Source: QHXW01 sp963752965 (GTDB lineage: Bacteria > Acidobacteriota > Terriglobia > Bryobacterales > Bryobacteraceae). Taken from it: DNA of 64,000 bases. The DNA lies in NCBI GenBank assembly GCA_963752965.1, contig CAVWAJ010000017.1, positions 248,001 to 312,000 on the forward strand. The letters run 5' to 3'. The stretch's first letter is position 1. Each line of letters begins with the position of its first letter. Both the position numbers and the translations under genes were made by a program. The notes under the pieces are model-generated. The model ran no database searches, was not told the origin of the DNA, and saw nothing but the letters and a program-made list of their open reading frames with translations. Shown here piece by piece: positions 27,271 through 36,661 of the stretch.

Positions 27271-29736
27271 CTACTTTTCATTCAGTAGCTTGTGCGCCGC
27301 CAGTACATCAAATATGTAGGTGGCCGCTCCGCCAATTACGTATTCGGTCTGGTACCACAAGAACGGAAATTCCTTCAGCTCCATGTAGTCCGGTTTCACC
27401 AGCGATGCTCCTGAAATCACGCCACCCGGAATGTGCGACCAGTCCGCGCGATTGAATCCGTACGCGATGATGGCGGAGTTGGCACCCACGCCCGACACGT
27501 ACGACTCGTTGCTCCCCGGATGGCAGCCCAGTACGAAATTCACGGTTGCCAGCAGTGGTTCGGTATCGAACAGCTCCGGCAGATGCTTGTGGAAGTAATA
27601 CTGGTGGAGCGCGTCCTCCTGCAGATCCCAGCCGGGCCCCCAAACGAAGCCCGAGTCGACCTCCGATCGCGTTTCCAACCGGTAACTCGGGCTCAAGATT
27701 TCGTCCGGCAAGTGGACACCATACGGATTAGCCGCGGCGCTCTTCTCGGACTGTGCTTTCCACTTTTTCGCCAGATCGCGCACTGTTGACCCGAACTCGT
27801 CGTTCTGCACCCCCGCCAGCGCGCGAACCAACGTCCAGCCGGGCCCGTGTGCAAACTGCTCGGCGGAAATCTTGCGAAGCTCCGGAAGAAGGGCCAGCAG
27901 GCGGTCGCGGTACCGGCTCTCGCCCGTAGTCAGCAACATTTCTGCCGCCGCTGTGATCTCCTCGCTACGAAAGCCGCTGTCGCTTGGAGTATAGGCGCTC
28001 GGTGCATAAACCGGCGCGTGTTGCTGCTCGTAGTCGTAGAGTTTTCTGGCCGCATCCAGGCATTCGGAAGCGAGAGCGGCGTTGGAATCGCCCAGCACGC
28101 GGCTTGCAGCGGCGAGCGCTTGTGCGGTCTCGTACTGAAGTCCGGTATTTCGATTCGTGAATGCCCAGCGATCGTCGAACGTTTCAGGGCGCCCATCCCA
28201 AATGCGGTTGTCGGTAATGTTCACCGGGTCGCCGAGATGCGAGTAGGCGCGGGAGTTGCTTTCGATGATGCCGGGGAAGATGTGCCCCGCGACGCGAAAC
28301 GACGCCAGCAGCCCTTCGACCCCATATTCGATCTGTTGCAACAGGTCCTGCCGTCCGTCGGGAACGTGAAGCAGCACTTCACGCTTCGCTCGATTGATCG
28401 ATGTCTCGTCGAGGTTGGGATGGAACTCTTCCTGTGCCAGCGCCAGGGCGAGCGTGGTAATGGCGATACTTCCGGCGGGTAAATCATGGTCGCCCGCATC
28501 ATGCCAGCCTCCCCAATCGAGGTCCGGGATGTGCTCGTTATCCGCGAATCGCGTCTCGCGCTTCCCTTGCTGGTAGCTGTCTATGTGCACCTTGCCTTCG
28601 GGCGCTTGCAGCGCGTCATCCAGATGACAAGCGCCGTGCCAGGTGCGATTGCCTTCCTTGACCGCCACGTGGCACATCTGCACGGGCAGGAAGTATTGCA
28701 ATGTGGGTTTCCACGCCGCGTCATAAATCCCGGCATCGATCCGGAACGGCCCGGCGGTCTGGCCCCGAGATTCGATCTCGTAAACTCCCGGCTCCCGCAC
28801 GTCACTGAAATCGAAAGTCTCGTACCGGTAACGCAGGAACTTTCCCCATGGCCGCGCCGCACCCGATTTGGCGACTCTCCTTCCGCCGTCCAATTGCAGC
28901 TTGTAGAGCGTCACGGTGCTGCCCGCGGCGTCACGGCGGTCCAGTTCCAAAATCGCGTGCTTGGTTTGAGACGGATGGTAGCCAGCTTGTGAGATTCCGA
29001 TCACCGCCGGCCGGCGCCATGTGGCGTCGATCGACGGCGTGATCGCAATATTCACCTCAGTATCCACGGAGCCCGGCTTCAGGGGAGCCCTTATGAGGAA
29101 CCAGCTTTCCGGCCCGTCGCGACGCTCATCGATCAGGCTTAACTCACCATCGGAACGCGTGACCAGCAAACTGCGAAGCGGATCTTCCTGCGCAATCCGC
29201 AGACGGCGCGTGGAGGATGCCAGCACCTGCTCCCCGGTGAACTGCCGCGGGAAGATGCCGGCACCCGCATCATCCTGAAACGATTTCAGGAAGTAGGCGC
29301 CGGGATACGCTGCGATGCTAAAGCCCGCGGATTCGAACCGGTTCCAATCCACGGCGTGGTCAAGCCGCAGGGTAATCAGGACGCGTTCGCCGTCGGTACG
29401 GCAGATCAGCCGGTAGCCCACACCGCCTGCGATCTCGCCAAAAACCGTTGCCGTGGATTTTTCCCGGTCCACCACCCGTCGCAAAACACGCAACTCGGCT
29501 CCCTGCTGCCCGGCCTTGGGGACCAGAAAGAGGTCGCCCGAGTCCAGCAGCCGCTCGCCGTTCTGGATCATTTGCAGGCCGCCCTGGTGACCCACCTGGT
29601 AGTTGTTATGAAACATCAGGAACGAAAAGCCCGGTGCCTCGAAGTACTCCTTTTCATTCAGAGCGATCTTCGTTTCGCACCAGACGGGAAGCGCAGAGAT
29701 CGCCAGCACAAACACTAGAAACGGCGCGAGTTTCAT
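27271..29736 (-). CDS. Secreted GH9-like glycoside hydrolase
   Basis: An 821-residue exported hydrolase of the GH9 type, usually endo-beta-glucanases. A signal peptide (residues 1-20) is followed by an unassigned beta-rich region (to about 240), a CelD_N-type Ig-like domain (GISQAGYHPSQTKHAIL ... GVYEIE ... GPFRID), and an (alpha/alpha)6 barrel. The catalytic base motif DAGDHD is near residue 410 (GGWHDAGD). The late motif LGCHPGSNESYVSGVG matches the GH9 signature, and the proton donor is probably the Glu in YQTEYVIGG. The extra 200-residue N-terminal region is longer than usual. Substrate may be cellulose, xyloglucan or another beta-glucan. It converges with the MFS gene. Confidence 0.85.
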   Translation of the reverse strand: MKLAPFLVFVLAISALPVWCETKIALNEKEYFEAPGFSFLMFHNNYQVGHQGGLQMIQNGERLLDSGDLFLVPKAGQQGAELRVLRRVVDREKSTATVFGEIAGGVGYRLICRTDGERVLITLRLDHAVDWNRFESAGFSIAAYPGAYFLKSFQDDAGAGIFPRQFTGEQVLASSTRRLRIAQEDPLRSLLVTRSDGELSLIDERRDGPESWFLIRAPLKPGSVDTEVNIAITPSIDATWRRPAVIGISQAGYHPSQTKHAILELDRRDAAGSTVTLYKLQLDGGRRVAKSGAARPWGKFLRYRYETFDFSDVREPGVYEIESRGQTAGPFRIDAGIYDAAWKPTLQYFLPVQMCHVAVKEGNRTWHGACHLDDALQAPEGKVHIDSYQQGKRETRFADNEHIPDLDWGGWHDAGDHDLPAGSIAITTLALALAQEEFHPNLDETSINRAKREVLLHVPDGRQDLLQQIEYGVEGLLASFRVAGHIFPGIIESNSRAYSHLGDPVNITDNRIWDGRPETFDDRWAFTNRNTGLQYETAQALAAASRVLGDSNAALASECLDAARKLYDYEQQHAPVYAPSAYTPSDSGFRSEEITAAAEMLLTTGESRYRDRLLALLPELRKISAEQFAHGPGWTLVRALAGVQNDEFGSTVRDLAKKWKAQSEKSAAANPYGVHLPDEILSPSYRLETRSEVDSGFVWGPGWDLQEDALHQYYFHKHLPELFDTEPLLATVNFVLGCHPGSNESYVSGVGANSAIIAYGFNRADWSHIPGGVISGASLVKPDYMELKEFPFLWYQTEYVIGGAATYIFDVLAAHKLLNEK

Positions 29737-29934
29737 GTATTCTCCTCCCTAGGACGAGAGTGCCTATGCACATTTCATTCCGCGAAATAATGCAGCGTTT
29801 GCGCGTGGCCACAGCGTCAAAATGCTCGATTTGTGGCTAGGGCGGGTGATTTGAACCAAAATTAGCCCGAAGGATCCCGGCCGTCGAGCGCAGCAGTGAG
29901 GTTGCGGACAGCCTGACGATGGACGGGAGAGCTT

Positions 29935-31053
29935 CTACAGCCGGAGGAAGATGTTTCGCCGGTACAACCAGTAACACAAAGACCACATCACTGCCAGGAC
30001 GGCGCAGCTTTGCGCCACGGGGCCGAATGCGCCGAGGAACCAGAAATTCCCAGTAAACACAGCAACGGACTTACTTACCCAGCCTCGCAGAACCTCACTG
30101 AGCGCGTAGATAAAGATGGTGTTCGCTCCTACAACCGAAAGCGGAAAAACGATCTTCCGATACCCCGCTACCTCGATCAACAGATACAGAACCAGTAACA
30201 TCAGGATGACCCACCCGGCACTCCAGAAAACGAAAGAAGCCGTCCAGATCCTTCGTATCGAAGGGACGAGGGGCATGAGAGCCAGCCCGGCGGCGAAACT
30301 GGCGACCATGGCAACCGCCAGGATCTGCATCTGCTTGGGACGTGGCCGGGAACTCCGCAGGAGGTTGCCAGCCCATACGCCGAAAAGCGCGGTCACACTC
30401 GTACTGATCATGTTGAAGTTCGTAGTCCAGGAGGCGTAATTGTATCCCATGATCGCGCGGTCGATCACCGCGGCGATGTTGCCCGTCTTCGTGAACGGGC
30501 CATCCGGTGCCGGGAACAAAAAGAATGGGACTGTGTGGATCACCAGTAGCGCCGCCGCCGCCAATACCTGCCACTCAAACTTGAGTTGCATGATCAGGAA
30601 ACACAGAAGACAGGCGACGGCGATGTGCGTGAGGATATTGTGCATCTGGAAGTGCAGCCGGTTCTCCTCGATCGAGATGATAATCTGACTCAGCAGCATC
30701 AGGCGCAGGCATCGCATCGCCACGCGCCGGAAATTCTGCGTGAATGAGGCGCCGTGCTCCGCGCGGCTACCAACCGAGTAGGACATGGACATGCCCACCA
30801 TAAACAGAAAAGCGGGGGCTATCAGGTCGTAAAAGTGCGTGCCTACCCAGTCCACATGCTCGAACTGCTGTCCGATGCCGTGAAAGATCGGGTGCTTATC
30901 GAGAGCCTCCAATCCCAAGCCGTCCGACACGAGCAGCACCATGATCAAACCGCGGAACGCATCCAGCGGGAGGAAGCGTTCCGATGACGTGTTTCTAGCG
31001 GACGCTTCGGCTCCCGTCTGGCGAACTCCCGCAACGGCTTCCTGGGTGTGCAT
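29935..31053 (-). CDS. DUF5009 / heparan-alpha-glucosaminide N-acetyltransferase-like membrane protein
   Basis: A 372-residue polytopic protein starting near residue 26 with RFLPLDAFRGLIMVLLVSDG, the hallmark of the COG4299/DUF5009 family related to lysosomal HGSNAT. About ten helices follow. The motif FYDLIAPAFLFMVGMSMSYS contains family-conserved residues. Family members are thought to move acyl groups across the membrane onto sugars. It lies nine bases downstream of the TonB-dependent receptor and after the TIM-barrel glycosidase, so it probably belongs to the same glycan-use operon, for example in transmembrane acetylation or deacetylation of an imported amino sugar; that is inference. 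Confidence 0.82.
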   Translation of the reverse strand: MHTQEAVAGVRQTGAEASARNTSSERFLPLDAFRGLIMVLLVSDGLGLEALDKHPIFHGIGQQFEHVDWVGTHFYDLIAPAFLFMVGMSMSYSVGSRAEHGASFTQNFRRVAMRCLRLMLLSQIIISIEENRLHFQMHNILTHIAVACLLCFLIMQLKFEWQVLAAAALLVIHTVPFFLFPAPDGPFTKTGNIAAVIDRAIMGYNYASWTTNFNMISTSVTALFGVWAGNLLRSSRPRPKQMQILAVAMVASFAAGLALMPLVPSIRRIWTASFVFWSAGWVILMLLVLYLLIEVAGYRKIVFPLSVVGANTIFIYALSEVLRGWVSKSVAVFTGNFWFLGAFGPVAQSCAVLAVMWSLCYWLYRRNIFLRL

Positions 31054-31062
31054 CCGCCACGA

Positions 31063-34000
31063 TTAGAACGTGTACTTCAATGCAAACTGCAGGATGCGCG
31101 GACCCGCGTCGCCCAGAATTTGGCCAAACGTGGGGTCCTGTATATTGGCGTCCAGGTTAGGAACGTTGAAGTTTACATGGTTCGTGATGTTGAAAAACTC
31201 GAACCGCAACTCGATCTGTTGCTTCTCCCGGATATCAAAACGCCTGCTCACCGCCGCGTCGATATTGAAGAAAGCGGGCCCCAGCAGCGAATCCGAACCC
31301 AAGTCACCAAATGTGCCCAGCGGGTTCGCGGCGAAAGCACTGGGGCTCAGCCATTGTTGCGTGCTCAGGTTTCGTACGTAGGGATTTCCGACTACATTCG
31401 GACGGTCCAGCCCGATACCTGTCAGAGAATTGTCAATGCCCGTGAAAACGCTGAACCACGTTCCGGTGTGAATTGAAAAGATGGGAGCGAGCTGCCAGTT
31501 GCCAAGCAGCCGGTTGGTCCACAAATTCTTAAAGTGAGGCGATTCGACCACAAACGTTAGATTAAAGGTGCCTCGTAAGTCGAACCCGCAATTCCCACGG
31601 TCGGCGTTCCGGCTGAACGGTTGCTGCGTTTGAGGACCACCAAGATCCCCCTCGAAATCTGCTTCACTGACGCAGTGGGCCCAGGCGTAATTCGCCAGGA
31701 TCGAGTAGCGATTGCTGAAACGATGCTCCGCCTTCAGCAGGAGCCCGTTATACTCCGCGTTGGCCCCATCGTCGGCCTGAAAAATGTCCGAAATCAAGGA
31801 GCCAGCGACGGGATTTTGGAGGTAGAGTACCCGTCTCTGATTGGTATTTGAAGTCGTGGAACAGGGTGAGCCGTTGCACATCCCCGGGATATAAACGGCC
31901 GGGTCGACATCCTCCCCGCCCCAGATATGAGTGCTCTTATTGCCGATGTAAGTCCCCGATACCAGCCAATTGTTGGCTAACTGGCGTTCGTAACTCAGGT
32001 TCCACTGATGCACGGAAGTGGAATGAGCGTGCAGGGGATAGTTGTAGTATTGGCCTTCGGCGGGGAAAATCTGGTTCTTGCTGGGTGGAGTTGGTGTCGG
32101 GAACGGATTGCCTCCCGGGTATCCCGCGTAGGGATTGGTCAGCCCTCCAGCCGGGCTGGGCAGCCCAACGGTGCTAGCCCATGGAGCGTCGCCAGTCTGG
32201 TCTTCCTGGTAGGCAGTCGCCATGGTGTCGTAGAAAAGGCCGTAGCCCGCGCGAATCGTCTGGCGTCCGCTACCGGTCGGGTCCCAAGCCACGCCGACGC
32301 GAGGCTCAAAGAGCCATGGCTTGGCGAAAGTGTAGGCACTGGGTTCGCCGGGATCGCCGGGGAAAAACAGGCCCGGAGGAGCGTTGACATACTGGCTAGT
32401 CTTTGTGCCTGCAGCGAACGCCGCGAAATCAAAGTGCTGCATCCGGTTGTATTTTTCGTGCTCCGGGAGGTACGGCTCCCAGCGCACACCGAGTTGGACG
32501 GTGAGGCGCTTCGTAAGGCGAAAGTTGTCGTGGACGTAAGCGCCGACGGAGTTCTGCCGTCCATCAAACGGCTGCACACTTCCCTGCTGAAAGTTGCTGG
32601 GCACTCCGAGCAGGAAATCAGCCAAAGCGTCGCCCGAGAATTGCCCGTTAAAGGTGAACGTGCCATTGGCTACGACGTTATTCCTGTAATTGAAACCCAT
32701 GCGGATATAGTCCACGCCCACCGAGAGGTGATGCCGCCCCCGGATCAGATCCAGATCGTCCGCCACTTGATACGAATCCTGGTCGAACACGGCGGGAGCG
32801 CAACTACCGCACCCTCCGTTGAAATAGCCGTTAACGCCCAAATTCAAGAAGTTTGGAACGTTAGAATACATATTCACGCCGACATCGGTGTAATTAATGT
32901 AATCAGCCGCCGGACCTCGCGTTATGGCGAGCCGGGTCCATGTGGCATGGGCGGAATTGACTGTGGTGGGATTGATCGAATATGTATCACCGATGGTGGC
33001 CGACTGGCTGCGGTCCAAAACCCCCCGCTGGGTGGTGTTCAGCATGTCCTTGTTGAACGAGGCTGGACTGGCGTAATCGGCAAAGAAGTAGCGCCCAAAC
33101 AGATTGTGCTTAGAGCTTTGATTCCAGTCTACGCGACCGATATATTGCTGTTCTCTCTGTGGCTCCGGAATCGAGTATGTTATCTCCCCGCACGGATCGC
33201 TGGAAGTGGGCACGTATTTGAGAATATTGAGAGCTGTCGAATTGAAGGAGGACGTAGGGATCACATTGCCCGGAAACGGCTGCCCGTTGGACGGATTGAT
33301 GAGTGTACGGGCGCCACTCGACTGGCAGGCGGACGATTCCAACGTGCTGAAGTCTCCACTCAACGCCGCTTGTGTAGGAACGTGGGCGATGGTGGAGGGT
33401 GGCGCCGTCCTGATCTCCGTGCCCTGGTATCCAAAGAAGCCGAAGATTTTGTCTTTCTTGATGGGTGCTCCGAGTGTGCCGCCAAACTGGTTCCTCTTCA
33501 GGCTGTCCGTCGTGGGTGCGAAGAAATCGCGGGCATTGAAGTCGCCGTTGCGCACGAATTCGAAGGCATCCCCATGGAACTGGTTGGTTCCGGATTTGGT
33601 GATCGCGTTCACAACCGCCCCTGGATGCAGCCCGTAGCGCGCTGAAAGGCTACTGGTTTGAACGCTGAATTCCTGAATGGCATCCGGGAAAGGGAAGGGG
33701 AGATTCACGTTGGAGAAAGTGTCCATGTGCTCGCCGCCGTCCAGTAGATAGTTCGTCCCATTGGCCTGTCCCCCAGCCACCGAGATGCTATCGGCGCTGA
33801 AGTAGTTCTTGCTGCCGGTCAAATCACTCATTCCGTTCGCCGGGCCGATGTCGTTCGCTCCGCCAGACAACATGATCAACTGCGTGGCTTGCCGCCCATT
33901 CAACGGCAGATCCACAATGCTTCTTTGATCGATCACCTGCGCGACGGAGGTTTGCTGCGTTTCGACCATGCTGGCATCGGCCGAGACCTCAACCTGCTGC

Positions 34001-34350
34001 TTCATCTCCCCCACGCTCAGCTTGACGTTCAAGGTGATGTCATTGCTGACCTCGAGACGGATTCCGGTCTGGACATATGTGGAGAAGCCGGTGGCCTGCA
34101 CTTCGACCTGGTACGGCCCGACGGGAAGATTGGGCAATACGTATGTGCCGTCCGCAGCGCTAGACGTTGTCCGCACCTGGTGCGTATCAGTCTGCGTAGC
34201 GGTTATCTGCGCACGCGGAACCGCCGCGCCGCTCGAATCCGCGACGGAGCCCGAAATCTGTGCGTTCGCTACGGCCTGCCCCCAGAGTGGCGCCGCACAC
34301 GCACTCAGCAAAAACACGGCCAAGAAACCCCCTGCAATCCTTGTCTGCAA
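31063..34350 (-). CDS. Oar-like TonB-dependent receptor with CarboxypepD_reg domain
   Basis: An outer-membrane importer of about 1095 residues. After a signal peptide (ending near LWGQA) come a CarboxypepD_reg domain (GSVADSSGAAVPRAQITATQ; GTYVLPNLPVGPYQVEVQA), a plug domain (VDLPLNGRQATQLIMLSGG) and a 22-strand-type barrel ending in QFALKYTF with terminal Phe. I place the start at a TTG (34348-34350) because it is preceded by AAGGGGGATC and begins a clean signal peptide, and because a promoter-like element lies just upstream. An ATG at 34467 in the same frame would add 39 residues and overlap the upstream stop as ATGA; it remains possible. The ligand is unknown, probably an oligosaccharide. 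Confidence 0.85.
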   Translation of the reverse strand: MQTRIAGGFLAVFLLSACAAPLWGQAVANAQISGSVADSSGAAVPRAQITATQTDTHQVRTTSSAADGTYVLPNLPVGPYQVEVQATGFSTYVQTGIRLEVSNDITLNVKLSVGEMKQQVEVSADASMVETQQTSVAQVIDQRSIVDLPLNGRQATQLIMLSGGANDIGPANGMSDLTGSKNYFSADSISVAGGQANGTNYLLDGGEHMDTFSNVNLPFPFPDAIQEFSVQTSSLSARYGLHPGAVVNAITKSGTNQFHGDAFEFVRNGDFNARDFFAPTTDSLKRNQFGGTLGAPIKKDKIFGFFGYQGTEIRTAPPSTIAHVPTQAALSGDFSTLESSACQSSGARTLINPSNGQPFPGNVIPTSSFNSTALNILKYVPTSSDPCGEITYSIPEPQREQQYIGRVDWNQSSKHNLFGRYFFADYASPASFNKDMLNTTQRGVLDRSQSATIGDTYSINPTTVNSAHATWTRLAITRGPAADYINYTDVGVNMYSNVPNFLNLGVNGYFNGGCGSCAPAVFDQDSYQVADDLDLIRGRHHLSVGVDYIRMGFNYRNNVVANGTFTFNGQFSGDALADFLLGVPSNFQQGSVQPFDGRQNSVGAYVHDNFRLTKRLTVQLGVRWEPYLPEHEKYNRMQHFDFAAFAAGTKTSQYVNAPPGLFFPGDPGEPSAYTFAKPWLFEPRVGVAWDPTGSGRQTIRAGYGLFYDTMATAYQEDQTGDAPWASTVGLPSPAGGLTNPYAGYPGGNPFPTPTPPSKNQIFPAEGQYYNYPLHAHSTSVHQWNLSYERQLANNWLVSGTYIGNKSTHIWGGEDVDPAVYIPGMCNGSPCSTTSNTNQRRVLYLQNPVAGSLISDIFQADDGANAEYNGLLLKAEHRFSNRYSILANYAWAHCVSEADFEGDLGGPQTQQPFSRNADRGNCGFDLRGTFNLTFVVESPHFKNLWTNRLLGNWQLAPIFSIHTGTWFSVFTGIDNSLTGIGLDRPNVVGNPYVRNLSTQQWLSPSAFAANPLGTFGDLGSDSLLGPAFFNIDAAVSRRFDIREKQQIELRFEFFNITNHVNFNVPNLDANIQDPTFGQILGDAGPRILQFALKYTF

Positions 34351-34377
34351 GATCGATCCCCCTTTTGCGTTCAAATA

Positions 34378-34407
34378 CAAATACCCCGAACCAAACGCCA
34401 CTGTCAA
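34378..34407 (-). promoter_or_regulatory. Sigma-70-like promoter for the TonB-dependent receptor
   Basis: On the minus strand TTGACA (34407-34402) is followed after 18 bases by TATTTG (34383-34378), or after 17 by GTATTT. The TTG start codon lies about 28 bases further on, with a strong ribosome-binding site between. If functional, the receptor can be expressed independently of the glycosidase gene upstream. Confidence 0.5.
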
Positions 34408-34463
34408 GAAGTACAAGAGTTTTGTGGCGGCCTGCGGCGCGGAATTAAGACCTCGCCGGGAAG

Positions 34464-36617
34464 TCATTGCGCTGCCAGTTTCACCTGCACCAGGTCATAC
34501 ACCTGCAACCGCGGCACGTGAAAAAACGCAACGTCATCGCGCACGCTGGCGGCGAGCGTGTCGTGCGATTCGAAGTCCGGCGATTCCACGCTTGCCTCCT
34601 GAACCTTCATTCCGGCCGGAATTCGCAGGCGAACGGCGATGTCGCGAACCGGGTGGGTGAAATCAAAATTCACCAGATGCAGAAGCCAGGTGTTCGAATC
34701 CTTCTGCGCGATCAACTCTACCGCTACCGACAGCGGCGCCTGGATGTCGGCTGCCAGCCGGTCATTGGCAGCCCATGCGACCGCGCTCACGAGGTCCTTG
34801 TAGTTCCTCGGCAGCGTCCAGTATTGATTGTCGAAGTTGTAGTTGATCTGAGCGGGCGGCGAAGGTGTGGACGGCTCGACGCGGGGGATGTAAACCGAGC
34901 GCCCGGCGCCAAAGCTATGCTGGATGGGGCTGTCCTGTGCGGACGGAGCTGGTTCGGGCTTGTCGATGCCAAACACGTCCGCAAGTGCGAACTTCGGCCT
35001 CCGCAAGCGCCAGCCGGTGAGCAGGGAAGTGCCCTCGGTGGACACCAGTCCGCCTCCGTTCTGGACGAAGGCGCGGATCAGGCTGACCGCCTCGTCGCTC
35101 AGCGCATCCTGGTTGGCCAGCACGAGCACCTTGTACCGGCTCAAGTCCTTGAGCTGGGGATCGAGAATAATGTCAAAGGGCACCTTCGATTGGATTAGCG
35201 TCTGTTCGAACAGAACGGTGCTCACATTGGCTTGCGCTGGGTTGAACTCGATCGAGGGAAACGACCGCAGGATCGCCACATTTGCGAGGCTGCGGGCGCC
35301 GGCCAGGCCCTTCACATGCTGGTGGAAAAACTTCACGTACCGTTGCGCCGCCGGCGTGAGGTCGGTCCCGATCGCCGACAAATCGCCGACCATCCCAAGA
35401 TTCACGCCGTTCCAAGCCATGGCCTCGGCGAGTCGCAATTCCGGCGGGCTATCGGCCGACTGCGCACCGTAGCGTCCGCCCGTGTAGACGAACAGAGACC
35501 GGTCCATGCTCCGCGCAATCTTGAACGACCGGATTTTCGAGACCAGGCGGCCATCGGTAGTCCAGGAGGCTTGGTTGGGCTCTTCGCTCCAGAAGATGTC
35601 GGCGGTGCGCAGGAGCTGCGCATAATCGATGCCACTGCGGAAGCCCTGGTTTATACCGGGATTGAGATTCGGGTTACCCTCCACCGCGACCTCGGGCCGC
35701 ATGCCGCGGATATAGTTGTTGTACTCGCCGAACCGGCGCGCCAGGCTGGCAGCCCGGAAGTACGCCCAGTCCTGCATCAGGGGATTGTGCAAAACGGCGA
35801 ACTGGAGCACTCCGGCCGGCGAATTGAATGGCGGCGGGGCCAGGTAATCGAGCAGCGTGAAGCCGTAGCGGGCCTTGCGCTGCTCACTGGTGTAGCGGGT
35901 GCGGAGAAACTCGCGGAACTCCGCCTGGCAGTACTGGCAGCGGCAGGAGGACGGCTCCGGCCACCAGGACATCTGGTCGAAGTGGATGAGGTCGAGTTTC
36001 ATGTCCTCAACGCCCACGCGAAGCACCTTCTCGACAAACGCGCGGTAACCGGGGTTGTTGCGGCAGGCGACGTAGCGGAATGTCTGGTCTTTGTTGTAGT
36101 ACAACGGCCGGCCGAACTCGTCGGTCTGAATCCAGTTCCGCGCGTCGGGTTCCTCGGCGAAGAAGGTCTCATAAGCCATGGTGGCGCCGACGTACCCGCC
36201 CACCTTCAGGCCATACTGGTGAGCAAGCTCAGTGAACTTGCGGTTCGCCTCGATTTCTTCCGCTTCGGCCTTTAGCCCCGCCCCCTTGTGCAGGCTGGTG
36301 AGAACCATCGTGACGCCAAGTTCTTTGAGCCGGCGAACGCTCTGTTCGGTTCGCTCCAGTTTCCATTGTTCGGCGGTATCCACATCCTGGCCGCCGCGGC
36401 GGATCTGGAAAGAAGGCGGCTCCCAGCTTCCAACCATGACAATGCCGTCTTTCAGCCATGCCGGACGCTCGGCGGGAGCCGGGCTGGATGCGTTGCCGGG
36501 CGGTGGCGACCAGCCGGTGAGCAGAACCGCGGCCGCTACTAGCGAAAGAGAGAGATTTCCGATTCTGTACGTCACCCGAAGATCATAATATGTTCTCGCG
36601 ATCGCAACGCCAGTCAC
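34464..36617 (-). CDS. Uncharacterised glycosidase-like protein (TIM barrel plus GATase-like domain)
   Basis: A protein of up to 717 residues. An N-terminal hydrophobic segment (about residues 20-40, LSLVAAAVLLTGW) is a signal peptide or anchor. Residues 55-400 look like a (beta/alpha)8 barrel of the GH42/DUF4434-like type: VTMVLTSLHKGAG, IHFDQMSWWPEPSSC and a CxCxxC-like run (SSCRCQYCQAEF) that could bind metal. Residues about 440-560 resemble a class I glutamine amidotransferase-like fold as in the trimerisation domain of beta-galactosidases (VLVLANQDALSDEAVSLIRA; NGGGLVSTEG). The activity is unknown. The start is uncertain: only GTG codons are available (36617 or a later one before the hydrophobic segment). 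Its stop overlaps an ATG in the receptor frame. Confidence 0.65.
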   Translation of the reverse strand: MTGVAIARTYYDLRVTYRIGNLSLSLVAAAVLLTGWSPPPGNASSPAPAERPAWLKDGIVMVGSWEPPSFQIRRGGQDVDTAEQWKLERTEQSVRRLKELGVTMVLTSLHKGAGLKAEAEEIEANRKFTELAHQYGLKVGGYVGATMAYETFFAEEPDARNWIQTDEFGRPLYYNKDQTFRYVACRNNPGYRAFVEKVLRVGVEDMKLDLIHFDQMSWWPEPSSCRCQYCQAEFREFLRTRYTSEQRKARYGFTLLDYLAPPPFNSPAGVLQFAVLHNPLMQDWAYFRAASLARRFGEYNNYIRGMRPEVAVEGNPNLNPGINQGFRSGIDYAQLLRTADIFWSEEPNQASWTTDGRLVSKIRSFKIARSMDRSLFVYTGGRYGAQSADSPPELRLAEAMAWNGVNLGMVGDLSAIGTDLTPAAQRYVKFFHQHVKGLAGARSLANVAILRSFPSIEFNPAQANVSTVLFEQTLIQSKVPFDIILDPQLKDLSRYKVLVLANQDALSDEAVSLIRAFVQNGGGLVSTEGTSLLTGWRLRRPKFALADVFGIDKPEPAPSAQDSPIQHSFGAGRSVYIPRVEPSTPSPPAQINYNFDNQYWTLPRNYKDLVSAVAWAANDRLAADIQAPLSVAVELIAQKDSNTWLLHLVNFDFTHPVRDIAVRLRIPAGMKVQEASVESPDFESHDTLAASVRDDVAFFHVPRLQVYDLVQVKLAAQ

Positions 36618-36661
36618 CTTCCTTGGCGCCTTAACCCAATTCCCGTCCGGCGGAACCCCGA

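Noticed and set aside
32008..33645. 545-codon open frame on the plus strand
   Set aside because: It is antisense to the TonB-dependent receptor barrel, with no recognisable motif.
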